A DNA stretch of 64,000 bases from Bhargavaea cecembensis (GCF_001619585.1 NZ_LQNT01000009.1:62001-126000), one strand, 5' to 3'. Counted from the first letter of the stretch, positions 17,183 to 27,290 are shown. Notes: a model not told the origin generated them from the letters alone. Program-made: numbers and translations.

Positions 17183-18433
17183 TTACATTTCCGTCTCCAG
17201 GAACGAAGACCATCTCGGATCGTCCGGCATGAGGACGACGAGTTGCTTTATCAATTCGATGGCCTCTTCCCGTTTTCCTTCATCCAGCAGGAAAAGGGAG
17301 AATTTCTCAAGGAACTTCGGGTCTTCCCTGAAATCATTATATGCAAGACGGTAAAATTCATATGCCTCTTTGTATTGTTCTTCACGCTCATGGGCGGCTG
17401 CCGCAAACGGATAAAGTGCCGGCCAGTCGCGCCCCTCCTCCCGGAGCTCTCCCATCATCGAGATGATGTCTCCATTCCTCTCCTGATGATCGTACAGCGA
17501 CATGAGCGCATGGAGGGCATCCATATATTCCGGGTCGAGCGCGATCGCCTCATTGAAATGGGTCTCGGCTTCATCCGGACGGCCCGTTTTGAGTGCAAGC
17601 TTCCCTGCAGACAAATAAAGTTCCTTGTCGTACTTGTCCCGCGAAAGCCCTTCCTGGAGCGTTGCATAGGCAGCCTCGTCTTCACCTTCCATCGTCTGTG
17701 CCTGGGCAAGAAGGGCATACGCGGAAAAGTAATCGGGGTCCATCGCTTTAAGCTCCACGAGCGTCTTGATGGCCTCTCCGTAATGCTTGCTCTGGTAAGC
17801 AGCATATGCGTAGCCAAACAGCATATCCGGCGTTCTAGCCTCTTCGAGCGACTCCGCATAGTATGGCAGGGCTTCTTCAAATGCCGCCCCGGCTGCATAG
17901 GCTTCCGCAATCCGGTCGGAAAGCCGCACACCGGCTATTTCCCCGGCTGCCTGGACCTCCTTGTAGAGCCTGGCCGCCTCCGCGTAGCGTCCGCCGTCAA
18001 GCAGAAGCTCTGCCTTCGCGAATTTCACCGCGGGCTCATCGGGAAGGATGTTTTCTGCTTCCTCGACCTTCCTCAGTGCGGCTTCTGCCATGCCCGCCAT
18101 CTGGTAGTAGTCTGCGAGAACGAGAAGCGCCTGCGGATACTCTTCGTCCTGCGGCCCGACAGATGTCAGCAATAGGAGGGCATCATCTTCCTCCCCGAGT
18201 TCGATGAGCACTTGTGCCCGGTCGATCTTCAGCTGTGCCTCTTCCGGCATCAGCGTAATCATGCCTTCATAGAGCGTATCCGCCTCCTGAAGAAACCCGT
18301 ACTCGGCCAGAAATCCGGCAGCCATATAGCGCGTCTCCATGTCGGGAGAAGCCCCGATCTCAAGAATGAGCAATTCCGCTTTCTTGAATTCACCATCCAG
18401 AATATATTGTTGCAGCTGTTCAATTGTCTCCAT
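17183..18433 (-). CDS. ypiA: YpiA, tetratricopeptide-repeat protein
   Basis: 416-residue acidic protein made almost entirely of TPR helices, with repeated A-x3-Y/L-x8-A spacing, for example ALPYYAESLEEARTPDMLFGYAYAAYQ and AETHFNEAIALDPEYMDALHALMSLY. No signal peptide or membrane segment, so cytoplasmic. Corresponds to YpiA by position between aroA and ypiB. TPR proteins mediate protein-protein contacts; the partner is unknown, with YpiB the obvious candidate. Confidence 0.9.
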   Translation of the reverse strand: METIEQLQQYILDGEFKKAELLILEIGASPDMETRYMAAGFLAEYGFLQEADTLYEGMITLMPEEAQLKIDRAQVLIELGEEDDALLLLTSVGPQDEEYPQALLVLADYYQMAGMAEAALRKVEEAENILPDEPAVKFAKAELLLDGGRYAEAARLYKEVQAAGEIAGVRLSDRIAEAYAAGAAFEEALPYYAESLEEARTPDMLFGYAYAAYQSKHYGEAIKTLVELKAMDPDYFSAYALLAQAQTMEGEDEAAYATLQEGLSRDKYDKELYLSAGKLALKTGRPDEAETHFNEAIALDPEYMDALHALMSLYDHQERNGDIISMMGELREEGRDWPALYPFAAAAHEREEQYKEAYEFYRLAYNDFREDPKFLEKFSLFLLDEGKREEAIELIKQLVVLMPDDPRWSSFLETEM

Positions 18434-18507
18434 CAGTATTCACCCGTCCCCGCATTTTTCATACTTCAATGCTACTGGATGCAGGGCTTCCTTCACAAGA
18501 AAAAAGC

Positions 18508-18538
18508 CCCTCCGCGGGAGCTTATTCTCCACGGAGGG
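18508..18538 (-). terminator. Terminator of the aromatic amino-acid operon after aroA
   Basis: CCCTCCG / CGGAGGG stem (18508-18514 with 18532-18538) that spans the aroA stop codon, followed on the minus strand by GCTTTTTTC. Confidence 0.8.
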
Positions 18539-19814
18539 AATCCAGGTGCACGAAGAATTCCGGGTAGGAAATCGCGATGCATCCGGGGCCCTGAAGTTCC
18601 ACCGGGCCGTCTGCGACAAGCGCAGCGACCGCAGCCATCATGCCGATGCGGTGGTCCCCTCTTGAGTCGAGGACTGCACCGGTCAGTTTCGTCGGGCCAT
18701 TGATGATCAGGCCGTCGTCCGTCGGGGTAATGTCCGCCCCGAGCTTGCCCAGTTCTTCCGCAACGGCTGCGATGCGGTCCGTCTCCTTGACCCTGAGCTC
18801 GGCTGCATCACGGATCACAGTCGTCCCTTCCGCCTGTGTTGCCAGAAGGGCAATGACCGGAATCTCGTCAATCAGGCGCGGAATCAGGTCACCGCCGATC
18901 TCTGTGCCTTTCAGCGAAGTAGAACGGACGGTGACGGTCCCCCGCAGTTCGGAATCCTCCGAGTCGGATACATCCACTGCGAAGTCAGCCCCCATCGCCT
19001 CCAGGACGTCGATCATTCCGGTGCGCGTCGGATTCAGGCCGACGTTTTTGAGCACCACTTCGCTGTCCGGAACCATTGCCGATGCCGCGAGGAAGAAGGC
19101 GGCAGACGAGATGTCTCCGGGAACGTCCACATGGACCGGGACGAGTTCCTGGCCGCCCTGCAGCGTGATGACGCCATCCTCTGTCCGGACCTGCATCCCG
19201 AAGTTGCGCATCATCCGCTCCGTATGGTCCCTCGATACTTCTTTCTCACGGATGACCGAGGTGCCATCCGCCCGCATCGCGCCAAACAGGATGGCCGATT
19301 TAACCTGCGCGCTGGCGACAGGCATCTCATAGTCGATTGGACTGAGCGGGCCGCCCAGGATAGAGATCGGTGTGTACTGTGCCCCGTCGCGGCCACGGAT
19401 ATCGGCCCCCATCCGGCGGAGCGGGTCTGTCACCCGCTTCATCGGCCGGCGGGCGATGGATTCATCCCCCGCAAGGACCGAGTGAACGCGCGAGCCCGCA
19501 AGGATGCCGAGCATCAGTCGTGTGGTTGTGCCGGAGTTCCCGGTGTAGAGAATGTCAGCCGGCTCCTGCCATCCGTCAATTCCGGGACTGTCGATTACCA
19601 GATCCGTCCCGTCGCGGCTGATTTCTGCCCCGAGCAGACGGAAGCATTCGATCGTGCGCAGACAATCCTCGCCCGGCAGGAAACCGGAGACTGTCGTGCG
19701 CCCCTTTGCCATTCCTCCGAACATGACCGCCCGGTGAGAAATAGACTTGTCCCCCGGCACGGAAATTGTTCCGCGAAGCGGTGCCTGCGGGTAATTCAGT
19801 GTCATCTTATCCAT
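18522..19814 (-). CDS. aroA: 3-phosphoshikimate 1-carboxyvinyltransferase (EPSP synthase)
   Basis: 430-residue shikimate-pathway enzyme joining phosphoenolpyruvate to shikimate-3-phosphate. Hallmarks are GDKSISHRAVMFG, LYTGNSGTTTRLMLGIL, AELRVKETDRIAAV and DSRGDHRIGMM. Called aroE in B. subtilis. The residue pattern GNSGTT-x-R after LYT resembles class II enzymes of Gram-positive bacteria, but I cannot judge glyphosate response from sequence alone. It ends the aroC-aroB-aroH-hisC-tyrA-aroA cluster, with AGGGGG before ATG 19814. Confidence 0.97.
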   Translation of the reverse strand: MDKMTLNYPQAPLRGTISVPGDKSISHRAVMFGGMAKGRTTVSGFLPGEDCLRTIECFRLLGAEISRDGTDLVIDSPGIDGWQEPADILYTGNSGTTTRLMLGILAGSRVHSVLAGDESIARRPMKRVTDPLRRMGADIRGRDGAQYTPISILGGPLSPIDYEMPVASAQVKSAILFGAMRADGTSVIREKEVSRDHTERMMRNFGMQVRTEDGVITLQGGQELVPVHVDVPGDISSAAFFLAASAMVPDSEVVLKNVGLNPTRTGMIDVLEAMGADFAVDVSDSEDSELRGTVTVRSTSLKGTEIGGDLIPRLIDEIPVIALLATQAEGTTVIRDAAELRVKETDRIAAVAEELGKLGADITPTDDGLIINGPTKLTGAVLDSRGDHRIGMMAAVAALVADGPVELQGPGCIAISYPEFFVHLDSLRGE

Positions 19815-19835
19815 CTGTTCCGGCCCCCTGCCCTG

Positions 19836-20942
19836 TTAAGTAATGTAGATATCGTAATTTGTCCGGTCGCTCAGCAGTATGCGGCCCTTTTCTCTGTCTT
19901 CCGTCGTCTGGAAGCTGACGACCATGATCCCGAACACGTCTGTGCGCGATTCGACGATTCGCACGTTCGTGATCGAGATGCCGGCTTCTGCCAGATAGCC
20001 GGCGATTTCGGAAATCGCACCCGGACTGTCCGGGATGTTGACATTGAGGTCGAACGTTGTATACAGCGCACCCTGTGACTTGGCCGGGAGAGTATCCCGG
20101 TACTTCTTCGCCCCGCCATAAAAGTCATGGATCGATTCTGCATCACCCGATTCAATCATTTCTCTGACCATGTTCATCTCCTCGATCCACTGATCGATCT
20201 GCGTAATCAGTTCGTCACGATTCTGAAGCGTGATGTCACGCCACATGATCGGATCGGACGACGCGATCCGAGTGATGTCACGGAAGCCGCCCGCGGCCAG
20301 TTCCCGGGTGAACGGCATGTCTTCCGTCTCCTGCTCAAGCCGTCGCACGAGGGAGGCAGCGACTACATGCGGAAAATGGCTGACGACGGCTGTCATGGCG
20401 TCATGCTCTTCGGCGGAGACGACCGCCGTTTTCGCCTTTGTCACCGCCAGGAAAGTTTCCAGCTTCCTGACTGCCGGAGCGTCCGCCCGGTCGGCAGGTG
20501 TCAGCAGATAATAAGCATTCTCGAAAAGGTGCTCACGGGCCGCGCGGACACCGCTCTTGTGCGAGCCGGCCATCGGGTGTCCGCCGATAAAGACCGCCCC
20601 GCCCCCCGAGAGCTGCCGGGCCTCTTCCATGATCCAGGTTTTCGTGCTTCCCGTATCGGACAGGATGGCGCCTTTCTTCAGATTCCAGCCGGCAGCGGCC
20701 TCATTCAGCATCCGCACCGTCTCATTGACGGGCGTGGCAAAAAATATGTAATCACAGTCTTCAGCGGCTTCCGCCGCCGATCCGGCCGAATGGTGGATCA
20801 CGCCGAGCGTCTGTGCTTCACGGAGCGTCATCGGATCGGCATCAAAACCTGTGACCGTGACGTTACCGTGGCGCTGGATCGCCAGTGCGAGTGATCCGCC
20901 AATCAGGCCGAGACCGATGATTGCAGCTTTTAACTCAGACAA
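19836..20942 (-). CDS. tyrA: Prephenate dehydrogenase TyrA with ACT domain
   Basis: 368-residue NAD-dependent enzyme for tyrosine synthesis. The nucleotide fold is IIGLGLIGGSLALAI at the N-terminus; GGHPMAGSHKSG and the helical dimer region follow; a C-terminal ACT domain is seen from about residue 295 (NIPDSPGAISEIAGYLAEAGISITNVRIVESR), which suggests feedback control by an aromatic amino acid. It lies between hisC and aroA as in Bacillus. Confidence 0.96.
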   Translation of the reverse strand: MSELKAAIIGLGLIGGSLALAIQRHGNVTVTGFDADPMTLREAQTLGVIHHSAGSAAEAAEDCDYIFFATPVNETVRMLNEAAAGWNLKKGAILSDTGSTKTWIMEEARQLSGGGAVFIGGHPMAGSHKSGVRAAREHLFENAYYLLTPADRADAPAVRKLETFLAVTKAKTAVVSAEEHDAMTAVVSHFPHVVAASLVRRLEQETEDMPFTRELAAGGFRDITRIASSDPIMWRDITLQNRDELITQIDQWIEEMNMVREMIESGDAESIHDFYGGAKKYRDTLPAKSQGALYTTFDLNVNIPDSPGAISEIAGYLAEAGISITNVRIVESRTDVFGIMVVSFQTTEDREKGRILLSDRTNYDIYIT

Positions 20943-20968
20943 AACCCAACACTCCCATCAAACACTGC

Positions 20969-22072
20969 TTACGCTTCGGGCACTCCCTGTGCAAGCACTT
21001 CTTCAAGTGCGGCAAGCAGGCCCTCATTATCTTCACGGGTCCCCACGGTAATCCGCAGATAGCCCGGTGTACCGAGCTTGTCGCCGCTCCGAACGATATA
21101 TCCGCGCTTCAGCAGCTCATCCGCTGCAGCATCCGCGCTGCCCTTCACTTCCATCAGCACGAAGTTCGCTTCCGAGCGCGGGCACGTCAGCCCGTGAACC
21201 TCGGCAAAACGGGCGTACTGCTCCTTGCCCGCCTCGTTCTGCCGGCGGGTGCTTGCGATAAACGCCTGGTCATCGAGTGCCAGAGCAGCCGCCTGCTGGC
21301 CCATGACGTTCGTGTTGAACGGCGGACGTACAGGATCGAGCTTTGCGACCACCTCTTCACGTCCGATTGCGTAGCCGACACGGAATGCCGCAAGTCCGTA
21401 TGCCTTCGAGAAAGTACGCAGCACGAGCACGTTCGGGAATTCTTCGATGAGGTTAAGCGGATCACCGTATGCCGGGTCCGTCACGAATTCATGGTAAGCA
21501 TTGTCCACGATGACGAGCACATGTTCAGGAACGTTCCGGATGAAGGCCTGAAGCTGTTCATACGGAATGATGCCTCCGGTCGGGTTGTTCGGCGTGCACA
21601 GCCACACAATCGAAGTATTCTCGTCGATGGCCTCCAGCATACCGTCCAGGTCATGGCTGAAATCTTCCCGCAAGGGGACTTCCCTGATCTCCGCACCCTG
21701 AATACGGGCGTTGTGCCGATACTGCGGGAATGACGGCCACGGCATGACCGTATTGTCATTTTCGGACAGCAGCGCGCGGGAGAGGATGACGATCAGTTCG
21801 TCCGATCCTCCGCCAAACAGAAGCTGCCGCGGACTGACACCAAGCCGGGAGGATAACGCCTCCCGCAATTCTGTTGCATAGCCGTCCGGATACAATGCTG
21901 TATCCATTCCAGCTTCTGCGATGAATTTCTTTACTTCACCCGAACAGCCGAATGGGTTTTCGTTTGAAGCAAGCTTGACGATGCGGTCAAGGCCGAACTC
22001 TCTCTTGACCTCCCCGATCGTCTTTCCGGGCTCATATGCCCGCATGCCTTCCAGCCGGGGATTCCATCTCAT
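20969..22072 (-). CDS. hisC: Histidinol-phosphate aminotransferase HisC
   Basis: 367-residue PLP enzyme. Motifs include KLASNENPFGCSG, NPTGGIIPYE, DNAYHEF and the PLP lysine in LRTFSKAYGLAAFRVGYAIG. In Bacillus this enzyme serves both histidine synthesis and the transamination of prephenate-derived keto acids to phenylalanine and tyrosine, explaining its place beside tyrA. The true start is ATG 22072, preceded by AAGGAGG; longer in-frame readings run into aroH. The start overlaps the aroH stop. Confidence 0.96.
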   Translation of the reverse strand: MRWNPRLEGMRAYEPGKTIGEVKREFGLDRIVKLASNENPFGCSGEVKKFIAEAGMDTALYPDGYATELREALSSRLGVSPRQLLFGGGSDELIVILSRALLSENDNTVMPWPSFPQYRHNARIQGAEIREVPLREDFSHDLDGMLEAIDENTSIVWLCTPNNPTGGIIPYEQLQAFIRNVPEHVLVIVDNAYHEFVTDPAYGDPLNLIEEFPNVLVLRTFSKAYGLAAFRVGYAIGREEVVAKLDPVRPPFNTNVMGQQAAALALDDQAFIASTRRQNEAGKEQYARFAEVHGLTCPRSEANFVLMEVKGSADAAADELLKRGYIVRSGDKLGTPGYLRITVGTREDNEGLLAALEEVLAQGVPEA

Positions 22073-22461
22073 CTTGCTTCCTCCTTCCCGGCAGCCGCCT
22101 GCGCCAGATCCGGCCGCAGTCGGACAGCTTCGTTCCTGTAGATATGCTTGATGTCCTTTTGAGTCTTCATCGTATTCGCATGCATGAGCAGACGGATGCA
22201 GAGCGGCAACGCTCCGGGAACATCCATCTCGTGCGTGCACATGACCGGCACATACTCCCAGCCATCCATCGTCCTTACCGCCTTTGCGGGAAATCCTGAA
22301 GAAATATCCGTCGTCGTCGAGATGATCACCGAGACGATGTCTTCCGGTTCCAGCCCGTTCTGTTCCGCCATTTCCCGTGCCAGGGCGGCCGTCTCCTGCT
22401 TGATCTGCTGATCGTCATCTGCCGTGATGCATGTTGCACCGCGGATGCCCCTCACCATCAT
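22069..22461 (-). CDS. aroH: Chorismate mutase AroH
   Basis: 130-residue monofunctional AroH-type chorismate mutase converting chorismate to prephenate. It starts MMVRGIRGATCITADD and includes TTTDISSGFPAKAVR, with the catalytic Arg/Glu arrangement of the trimeric Bacillus enzyme, and the conserved Cys in VPVMCTHEMDVPGALPLCIR. Start overlaps the aroB stop and stop overlaps hisC. In B. subtilis the trp operon lies between aroH and hisC; here there is no gap at all. Confidence 0.95.
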   Translation of the reverse strand: MMVRGIRGATCITADDDQQIKQETAALAREMAEQNGLEPEDIVSVIISTTTDISSGFPAKAVRTMDGWEYVPVMCTHEMDVPGALPLCIRLLMHANTMKTQKDIKHIYRNEAVRLRPDLAQAAAGKEEAR

Positions 22462-23549
22462 TCCGGTTCCACCCCCGTGCGTATTCTGAGCTCCCTGTCG
22501 GCCTTCCTGCAGTCCTCTTCCGTGACAAGCCGGACGTCCGGCGCTCCGGCTTCAGGAAGAAGGACGAAATGAAGGTCACCGAAGGAAGCTTTTTTATCTT
22601 TTTTCATATAGCCAAGCAATCCATCAAAAGGATGATTCGCAATCTCCTTCAGCGGATAACCGTTCCTTTCGGCGAATGCCTGGAGGGCATCGGTCAGTTC
22701 CCTGCCGGCTCCGGCTTTCTGCTCACTCAGAATGAGTGCATAAACCATTCCGATCATGACGGCCTCACCATGCGTGAGTCCTCCGTAGCCGGCGGCCGCC
22801 TCGACCGCGTGGCCATAGGTGTGGCCAAAGTTGAGGTACTTGCGGACGGATCCTTCCCGCTCGTCCCGGCCGACGATTTCCGCCTTGACACGGATGCCGC
22901 GGACAATGTGACCGATCAGTTCCTCTTCACTCATCCTGCCGAGCTCAAGTGTACGGAGCATGTCCGGAGCGTCTTCCCTGGATGAAATCAGTACATGCTT
23001 GACGGCTTCCGCCATGCCTGAGCGGACCTCCACTTCGGGCAGCGTCCGGAGAAACTCCGTATCGTACAGGACCGCGATCGGCTGATGAAATGCACCCGTC
23101 ATGTTTTTGCCGCCGGGAAGATTGATCGCGGTCTTGCCTCCGACAGAGCTGTCATGTGCAAGAATCGTCGTCGGGCACTGGATAAAGCGGATTCCGCGCA
23201 TATAAGCGGCCGCTGCATAACCCGCAAGATCGCCGCATGCACCGCCGCCGAAGGCGATCAGCACTGATTTTCTCGTGCACCCTGCTTCCAGAAGAAATTG
23301 CTGCGAGCGCCCGAACCATTCAAGCGTCTTGCAGGACTCTCCCGAAGGCACATCCAGCCAGGCAGCATCCCTGCCTGTCTCTCCGAGCGCTGCCCGGAGA
23401 CGCTCCCCATGAAGAGCGGCGACCTTTTCATCCGCAATGACAGCAACCCGGTCGGCATCTGCCAGCAGGCTTTCAAGCCCCTGTAGGGCGCCAGGCCCCA
23501 CGACCACGTCGTAGCTGCGTTCCTGCGTCTCTACCCGTACCGTCTCCAT
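22458..23549 (-). CDS. aroB: 3-dehydroquinate synthase AroB
   Basis: 363-residue NAD- and zinc-dependent enzyme making dehydroquinate from DAHP. Seen are GGGACGDLAGYAAAAYMRGI (NAD site), QCPTTILAHDSSVGGKTAIN, FHQP and the zinc-binding NFGHTYGHAVE. ATG 23549 lies two bases after the aroC stop. Second gene of the cluster. Confidence 0.97.
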   Translation of the reverse strand: METVRVETQERSYDVVVGPGALQGLESLLADADRVAVIADEKVAALHGERLRAALGETGRDAAWLDVPSGESCKTLEWFGRSQQFLLEAGCTRKSVLIAFGGGACGDLAGYAAAAYMRGIRFIQCPTTILAHDSSVGGKTAINLPGGKNMTGAFHQPIAVLYDTEFLRTLPEVEVRSGMAEAVKHVLISSREDAPDMLRTLELGRMSEEELIGHIVRGIRVKAEIVGRDEREGSVRKYLNFGHTYGHAVEAAAGYGGLTHGEAVMIGMVYALILSEQKAGAGRELTDALQAFAERNGYPLKEIANHPFDGLLGYMKKDKKASFGDLHFVLLPEAGAPDVRLVTEEDCRKADRELRIRTGVEPE

Positions 23550-23551
23550 GA

Positions 23552-24733
23552 TCAGAACTCCCGTGAATAAGCGAGGAATTCCCCGATGTTCTTTTTGAGT
23601 CCTTCAATCGTGTCGCTATGGAACGTTTCGGAAATGGCTTTTGCCACTTCCCATGCGACAACATGCTCGGCAACAACAGACGCCGCCGGTACCGCGCAGC
23701 TGTCTGAGCGCTCGATGCTTGCCTTGAACGGTTCTTTCGTATCGATGTCCACGCTCTCGAGCGGCTTGTAGAGGGTCGGGATTGGTTTCATGACACCGCG
23801 TACCACAATCGGCATTCCCGTTGTCATTCCGCCTTCGAAACCGCCGAGGTTGTTGGTGCGGCGGCGATAGCCGGATTCTTCCGTCCATTCGATCTCGTCG
23901 TGCACCTCACTGCCCGGCAGCCGCGCCATTTCAAATCCAAGACCGAACTCGACGCCTTTGAACGCATTGATCGAGACCATGGCGCCTGCAATCTTCGAAT
24001 CCAGCTTGCGGTCGTATTGCACATAACTTCCGACCCCCGGAGGACAGCCGTCTACAATGACTTCCACGACGCCGCCGATCGAGTTGCCGGCTGCCTTCGC
24101 GTCATCAATCGCCTGTTTCATCTTTTCCGATGCTTCCGGATCGATGCAATAGACATCATCGGCCGAGGCAATCTCACGGATCTCGTTGACCGTCTTCCCG
24201 TTGCGGAGGGTCATGTCGGCCTTCACTCCGCCAATCTCAGCCACATGAGCCGTTACTTCAATACCCAGTGCTTTCAGGAAGCTCTTGGCAACTGACCCGA
24301 CCGCGACACGCATAGTCGTCTCCCTCGCGGAAGAGCGTTCAAGGACGTTACGGAGATCACGGTGGCCATACTTCATGCCGCCGACAAGGTCAGCGTGTCC
24401 GGGACGCGGGCGCGTCACACGGCGCTTGATCTCATCCGGATCGGCACCATCCGGCAGGGGCTCGATGCCCATGATCTTCGTCCAGTGTTTCCAGTCATCA
24501 TTCGTCACGGTCAGCGCGACCGGTGCACCAATCGTCTTTCCATGGCGGACACCTGCTGTGATCTCCACTGTGTCTTTTTCGATCTGCATCCGCCGGCCCC
24601 GGCCGTATCCGCCCTGCCTTCTGGAAAGGTCCCTGTTTACGGAATCCGCCGTCAGTTCAAGGTTGGACGGCAGTCCTTCTATAATTGCGGTCAGCTGCGG
24701 ACCATGGGATTCACCCGCTGTCAAGTATCTCAT
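23552..24733 (-). CDS. aroC: Chorismate synthase AroC
   Basis: 393-residue FMN-dependent enzyme that converts EPSP to chorismate. Family signatures are [14 protein letters not shown] at the N-terminus, [31 protein letters not shown], and [23 protein letters not shown] 24733 was chosen over an upstream in-frame start because CTGGGGGTAG gives a ribosome site and [11 protein letters not shown] is the conserved N-terminus. Named aroF in B. subtilis. First gene of the aromatic cluster. Confidence 0.97.
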   Translation of the reverse strand: MRYLTAGESHGPQLTAIIEGLPSNLELTADSVNRDLSRRQGGYGRGRRMQIEKDTVEITAGVRHGKTIGAPVALTVTNDDWKHWTKIMGIEPLPDGADPDEIKRRVTRPRPGHADLVGGMKYGHRDLRNVLERSSARETTMRVAVGSVAKSFLKALGIEVTAHVAEIGGVKADMTLRNGKTVNEIREIASADDVYCIDPEASEKMKQAIDDAKAAGNSIGGVVEVIVDGCPPGVGSYVQYDRKLDSKIAGAMVSINAFKGVEFGLGFEMARLPGSEVHDEIEWTEESGYRRRTNNLGGFEGGMTTGMPIVVRGVMKPIPTLYKPLESVDIDTKEPFKASIERSDSCAVPAASVVAEHVVAWEVAKAISETFHSDTIEGLKKNIGEFLAYSREF

Positions 24734-25005
24734 TCTGCTACCCCCAGGCTCAAAATACATTTAATTTTCTTACCACTATAACACAACCCATCCGACGAAT
24801 CATTCCGATTTTTGCAGAAAACATAAGGGTTCAGACCCTTTCCGCAAATGAAAACGCTGTCTTTTATAAAAGCGGCAAAGGAAGCTTTCAAGCCTGCATT
24901 CTATTGCCAAAAAGAGGTGGCAATGACGAGAGATGGCCTGATTGACTTCCGCTCTGATTTGATCCCCATGCGGCAGCGGTAAGATTGTTCCGGAAAATAA
25001 AAAAA
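24734..25005 (-). other. Intergenic region between ndk and aroC
   Basis: About 270 bases without a convincing gene. It holds a weak -10 TATAGT (24780-24775) before aroC and a six-base hairpin at 24825-24840 (AAGGGT-CTGA-ACCCTT) with T-rich sequence after it on the minus strand. cheR, found here in B. subtilis, is absent. A minus-strand reading of 80 codons overlaps the ndk terminator and is not believable. Confidence 0.5.
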
Positions 25006-25021
25006 CCCGGCAAGCGCCGGG
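25006..25021 (-). terminator. Terminator after ndk
   Basis: CCCGGC / GCCGGG stem with loop AAGC, followed on the minus strand by seven T residues. Confidence 0.85.
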
Positions 25022-25029
25022 CATTTGGG

Positions 25030-25476
25030 TCAGTTCACCCAATTATTGATTTGCTTTTCGTAGGAAACGAGTTCTTCCTGTTTGAAGAACAGGTTGATTT
25101 CGCGCTCTGCGCTTTCAGGAGAGTCGGAACCGTGGATGATGTTTTTGCCGACAGTGACTGCATAGTCGCCGCGGACCGTACCCGGTGCAGATTCTTTCGG
25201 GTTGGTAGCACCCATCATGAGGCGTGCCGTCGAAATGACGTTTTCGCCTTCCCAGACCATTGCGAAAACAGGGCCGGATGTGATGAATTCAACAAGCTCG
25301 CCGAAGAACGGGCGTTCTTTGTGCTCGCCGTAATGCTGCTCTGCGAGTTCCTGAGGAATCTGCATCAGCTTTGCGCCTGCTAGCTGGAAGCCTTTCTTTT
25401 CAAAGCGGCTGACGATTTCGCCGATCAGGTTGCGCTGGACGCCATCAGGCTTGACCATGAGAAATGTTTTTTCCAT
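25030..25476 (-). CDS. ndk: Nucleoside diphosphate kinase Ndk
   Basis: 148-residue enzyme balancing nucleoside di- and triphosphates. It starts [16 protein letters not shown]; the phospho-histidine lies in [16 protein letters not shown]. The start at 25476 is set by AAGGAG at suitable spacing; a longer reading from 25527 lacks support. Placed between hepT and aroC as in Bacillus. Confidence 0.97.
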   Translation of the reverse strand: MEKTFLMVKPDGVQRNLIGEIVSRFEKKGFQLAGAKLMQIPQELAEQHYGEHKERPFFGELVEFITSGPVFAMVWEGENVISTARLMMGATNPKESAPGTVRGDYAVTVGKNIIHGSDSPESAEREINLFFKQEELVSYEKQINNWVN

Positions 25477-25578
25477 TTGCTTGTACACTCCTTGTGAGTT
25501 GAGGGTGTGCGGCGATGCCGCCTTCAAAATGGTACCACTGCAACGGGCGCTCTTTCAACAAAAGATGCGCCCGTGCGG

Positions 25579-26553
25579 TCAGAATTTCCGTTTTCCTATA
25601 AACTTTGCGATCCGGATCAGCGATTCCCGGTCCGGGACATCCGGCAGGGACTCCGCTTCCCGGAGCGCTTTCTCCAGGTACCGGTCGCTGATGCGCACCG
25701 ATTCCCGGATGGCTTCAGAATCCCTCATGCTGTCAAGCAGCCTGCCCACGCCTTCCGGACCGAGCCGGCCTTCCAGTGCATCGAGCAGCTTAGGCCGGAG
25801 AATCGGATCGCGGAGCCCGATAATTGCCGGGAGGGTGATATTGCCGGAAAGAAGATCGCCTCCGGCCGGTTTGCCGAGCTGCTTTTCCGTTCCTGTAAAG
25901 TCGAGCAGGTCGTCTGTGATCTGGAAAGACATGCCGACATAATAGCCGAAGCGTTTCAGCTTCCTCACTGTTTGCGGGTCCGCACCCGACACGAGGCCGC
26001 CCAGCTCACAGCTGGATGCAATCAGCAGGGCGGTCTTCCGCTTGATCCTGCGGAGGTAATCCCTCAGATTCTGCTCCGTTGCGAACTTGTCCTCGATCTG
26101 GATGATCTCGCCGACGCAGATATCAATCATTGTCCGCGAGAGGACCCGGTGGATTTCCGGATTTTCCAGCTCTCCAATGATTTCGAGCGATCGTCCGAGA
26201 AGGAAATCACCGACATACATTGCTGCATGGTTTCCGTATATCGACTTAACCGTCCGCTCGCCGCGCCGCAGGTCGGCGTCATCGATGACATCATCATGGA
26301 CAAGGGAAGCCATATGAATCAGCTCAAGCGGCACGGCAGCCTTTGCCGTGACAGCCGGGTTGTAATCGCCGAACTTGGATGCGAGCAGCGTGAAGACCGG
26401 ACGGATCCGCTTGCCTCCCGAAGCAATCAGCGCCAGGCAGGCTCCTTCCAGCATCGGAGATCCCGAGTGGACCGACCGGTTCAGCTCCCGCTCTATATAT
26501 TCGAGGTCCGGGCGGAACTCTGAGTAGATGGACTTGAGTTTCAACTTCTCCAA
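25579..26553 (-). CDS. hepT: Heptaprenyl diphosphate synthase component 2 HepT
   Basis: 324-residue catalytic subunit of trans-prenyltransferase, building the C35 side chain of menaquinone-7. The first Asp-rich motif is HDDVIDDADLRRG, the second is ITDDLLDFTG; GGKRIRPVF binds diphosphate. C-terminal IAKFIGKRKF is shared with Bacillus HepT. The start is TTG at 26553 with GGGGAAGG eight bases before. Works as a heterodimer with HepS at 27.3-28.1 kb; menG lies between them. Confidence 0.95.
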   Translation of the reverse strand: MEKLKLKSIYSEFRPDLEYIERELNRSVHSGSPMLEGACLALIASGGKRIRPVFTLLASKFGDYNPAVTAKAAVPLELIHMASLVHDDVIDDADLRRGERTVKSIYGNHAAMYVGDFLLGRSLEIIGELENPEIHRVLSRTMIDICVGEIIQIEDKFATEQNLRDYLRRIKRKTALLIASSCELGGLVSGADPQTVRKLKRFGYYVGMSFQITDDLLDFTGTEKQLGKPAGGDLLSGNITLPAIIGLRDPILRPKLLDALEGRLGPEGVGRLLDSMRDSEAIRESVRISDRYLEKALREAESLPDVPDRESLIRIAKFIGKRKF

Positions 26554-26583
26554 GAGAAAAACCTTCCCCGCTTTTTGTTCTCG

Positions 26584-27285
26584 TTATCTCCGTTTGTATC
26601 CGATGTGCCCCGCAGCCGCCCCGCCGCTGAACGGCTTGTAGCGGATGTTTTCAAATCCGGTATCCGCAAAGATTCCGGCAAGCATGCGCGCGTCCGGGAA
26701 AGTGTCTGCAGATTCCTGAAGCCACTGGTACTCTTTATAGCTCTTGGCAAACAGCCGGCCGAAAAGCGGCATGATGTGGTTAAAGTAGAGTTTAAAAGCC
26801 TGACGGTATCCGGGCAATGTCGGCTGGGAAGTTTCCAGACAGGCGATCATACCGCCCGGCTTAAGGACCCGGTGCATCTCGGAAAGCGCCTTTCCCAGAT
26901 CAGGAACATTGCGCAGGCCGAATCCGACCGTGACATAGTCAAAACTGTTGTCCGGGAATGGCAGATCCATTGCATTCCCCTCGACAAGCCGGATGTTCGG
27001 CCGGTCTGCGGTCTTCTCTTTTGCGACGCTCAGCATATTGGCGGAAAAGTCGAGGCCTGTCACCTTGCCCGAAGGTCCCGCTGCATCGGCAAGCGCGATT
27101 GTCCAGTCCCCTGTGCCACAGCATACATCAAGAGCGGATGCTCCTTGTTCGACATTCATCTTTTTCATCATATCTTTACGCCAGGCCTTATGCATCTGGA
27201 AACTGATGACCGAGTTCATCGTATCGTAGTTATCCGATATCTTTTCAAACACGTCATGGACCCGTCGCTCTTTTGGTGTCTCCAA
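26584..27285 (-). CDS. menG: Demethylmenaquinone methyltransferase MenG (UbiE family)
   Basis: 233-residue SAM-dependent methyltransferase for the last step of menaquinone synthesis. SAM motif I is [24 protein letters not shown] and [14 protein letters not shown] are UbiE/MenG signatures. I prefer TTG 27285 ([13 protein letters not shown]) because AAGGA is nine bases upstream and the length then equals Bacillus MenH/MenG; TTG 27294 would abut the ribosome site. Stop of hepS is just upstream. Confidence 0.95.
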   Translation of the reverse strand: METPKERRVHDVFEKISDNYDTMNSVISFQMHKAWRKDMMKKMNVEQGASALDVCCGTGDWTIALADAAGPSGKVTGLDFSANMLSVAKEKTADRPNIRLVEGNAMDLPFPDNSFDYVTVGFGLRNVPDLGKALSEMHRVLKPGGMIACLETSQPTLPGYRQAFKLYFNHIMPLFGRLFAKSYKEYQWLQESADTFPDARMLAGIFADTGFENIRYKPFSGGAAAGHIGYKRR

Positions 27286-27290
27286 ACTGC

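Noticed and set aside
24734-24990. Possible T-box leader for the aromatic operon
   Set aside because: No AGGGTGGNACCGCG-like antiterminator and no specifier loop; the small hairpin at 24825-24840 lies upstream of the likely start site.
24800-25042. 80-codon minus-strand frame between ndk and aroC
   Set aside because: Begins inside the ndk 3' end and terminator; composition is not protein-like and no ribosome site is present.
25507-26523. Long plus-strand open frame opposite hepT
   Set aside because: Exact antisense of a clear prenyltransferase; no ribosome site and no recognisable protein. Such frames arise from the codon bias of GC-rich minus-strand genes.
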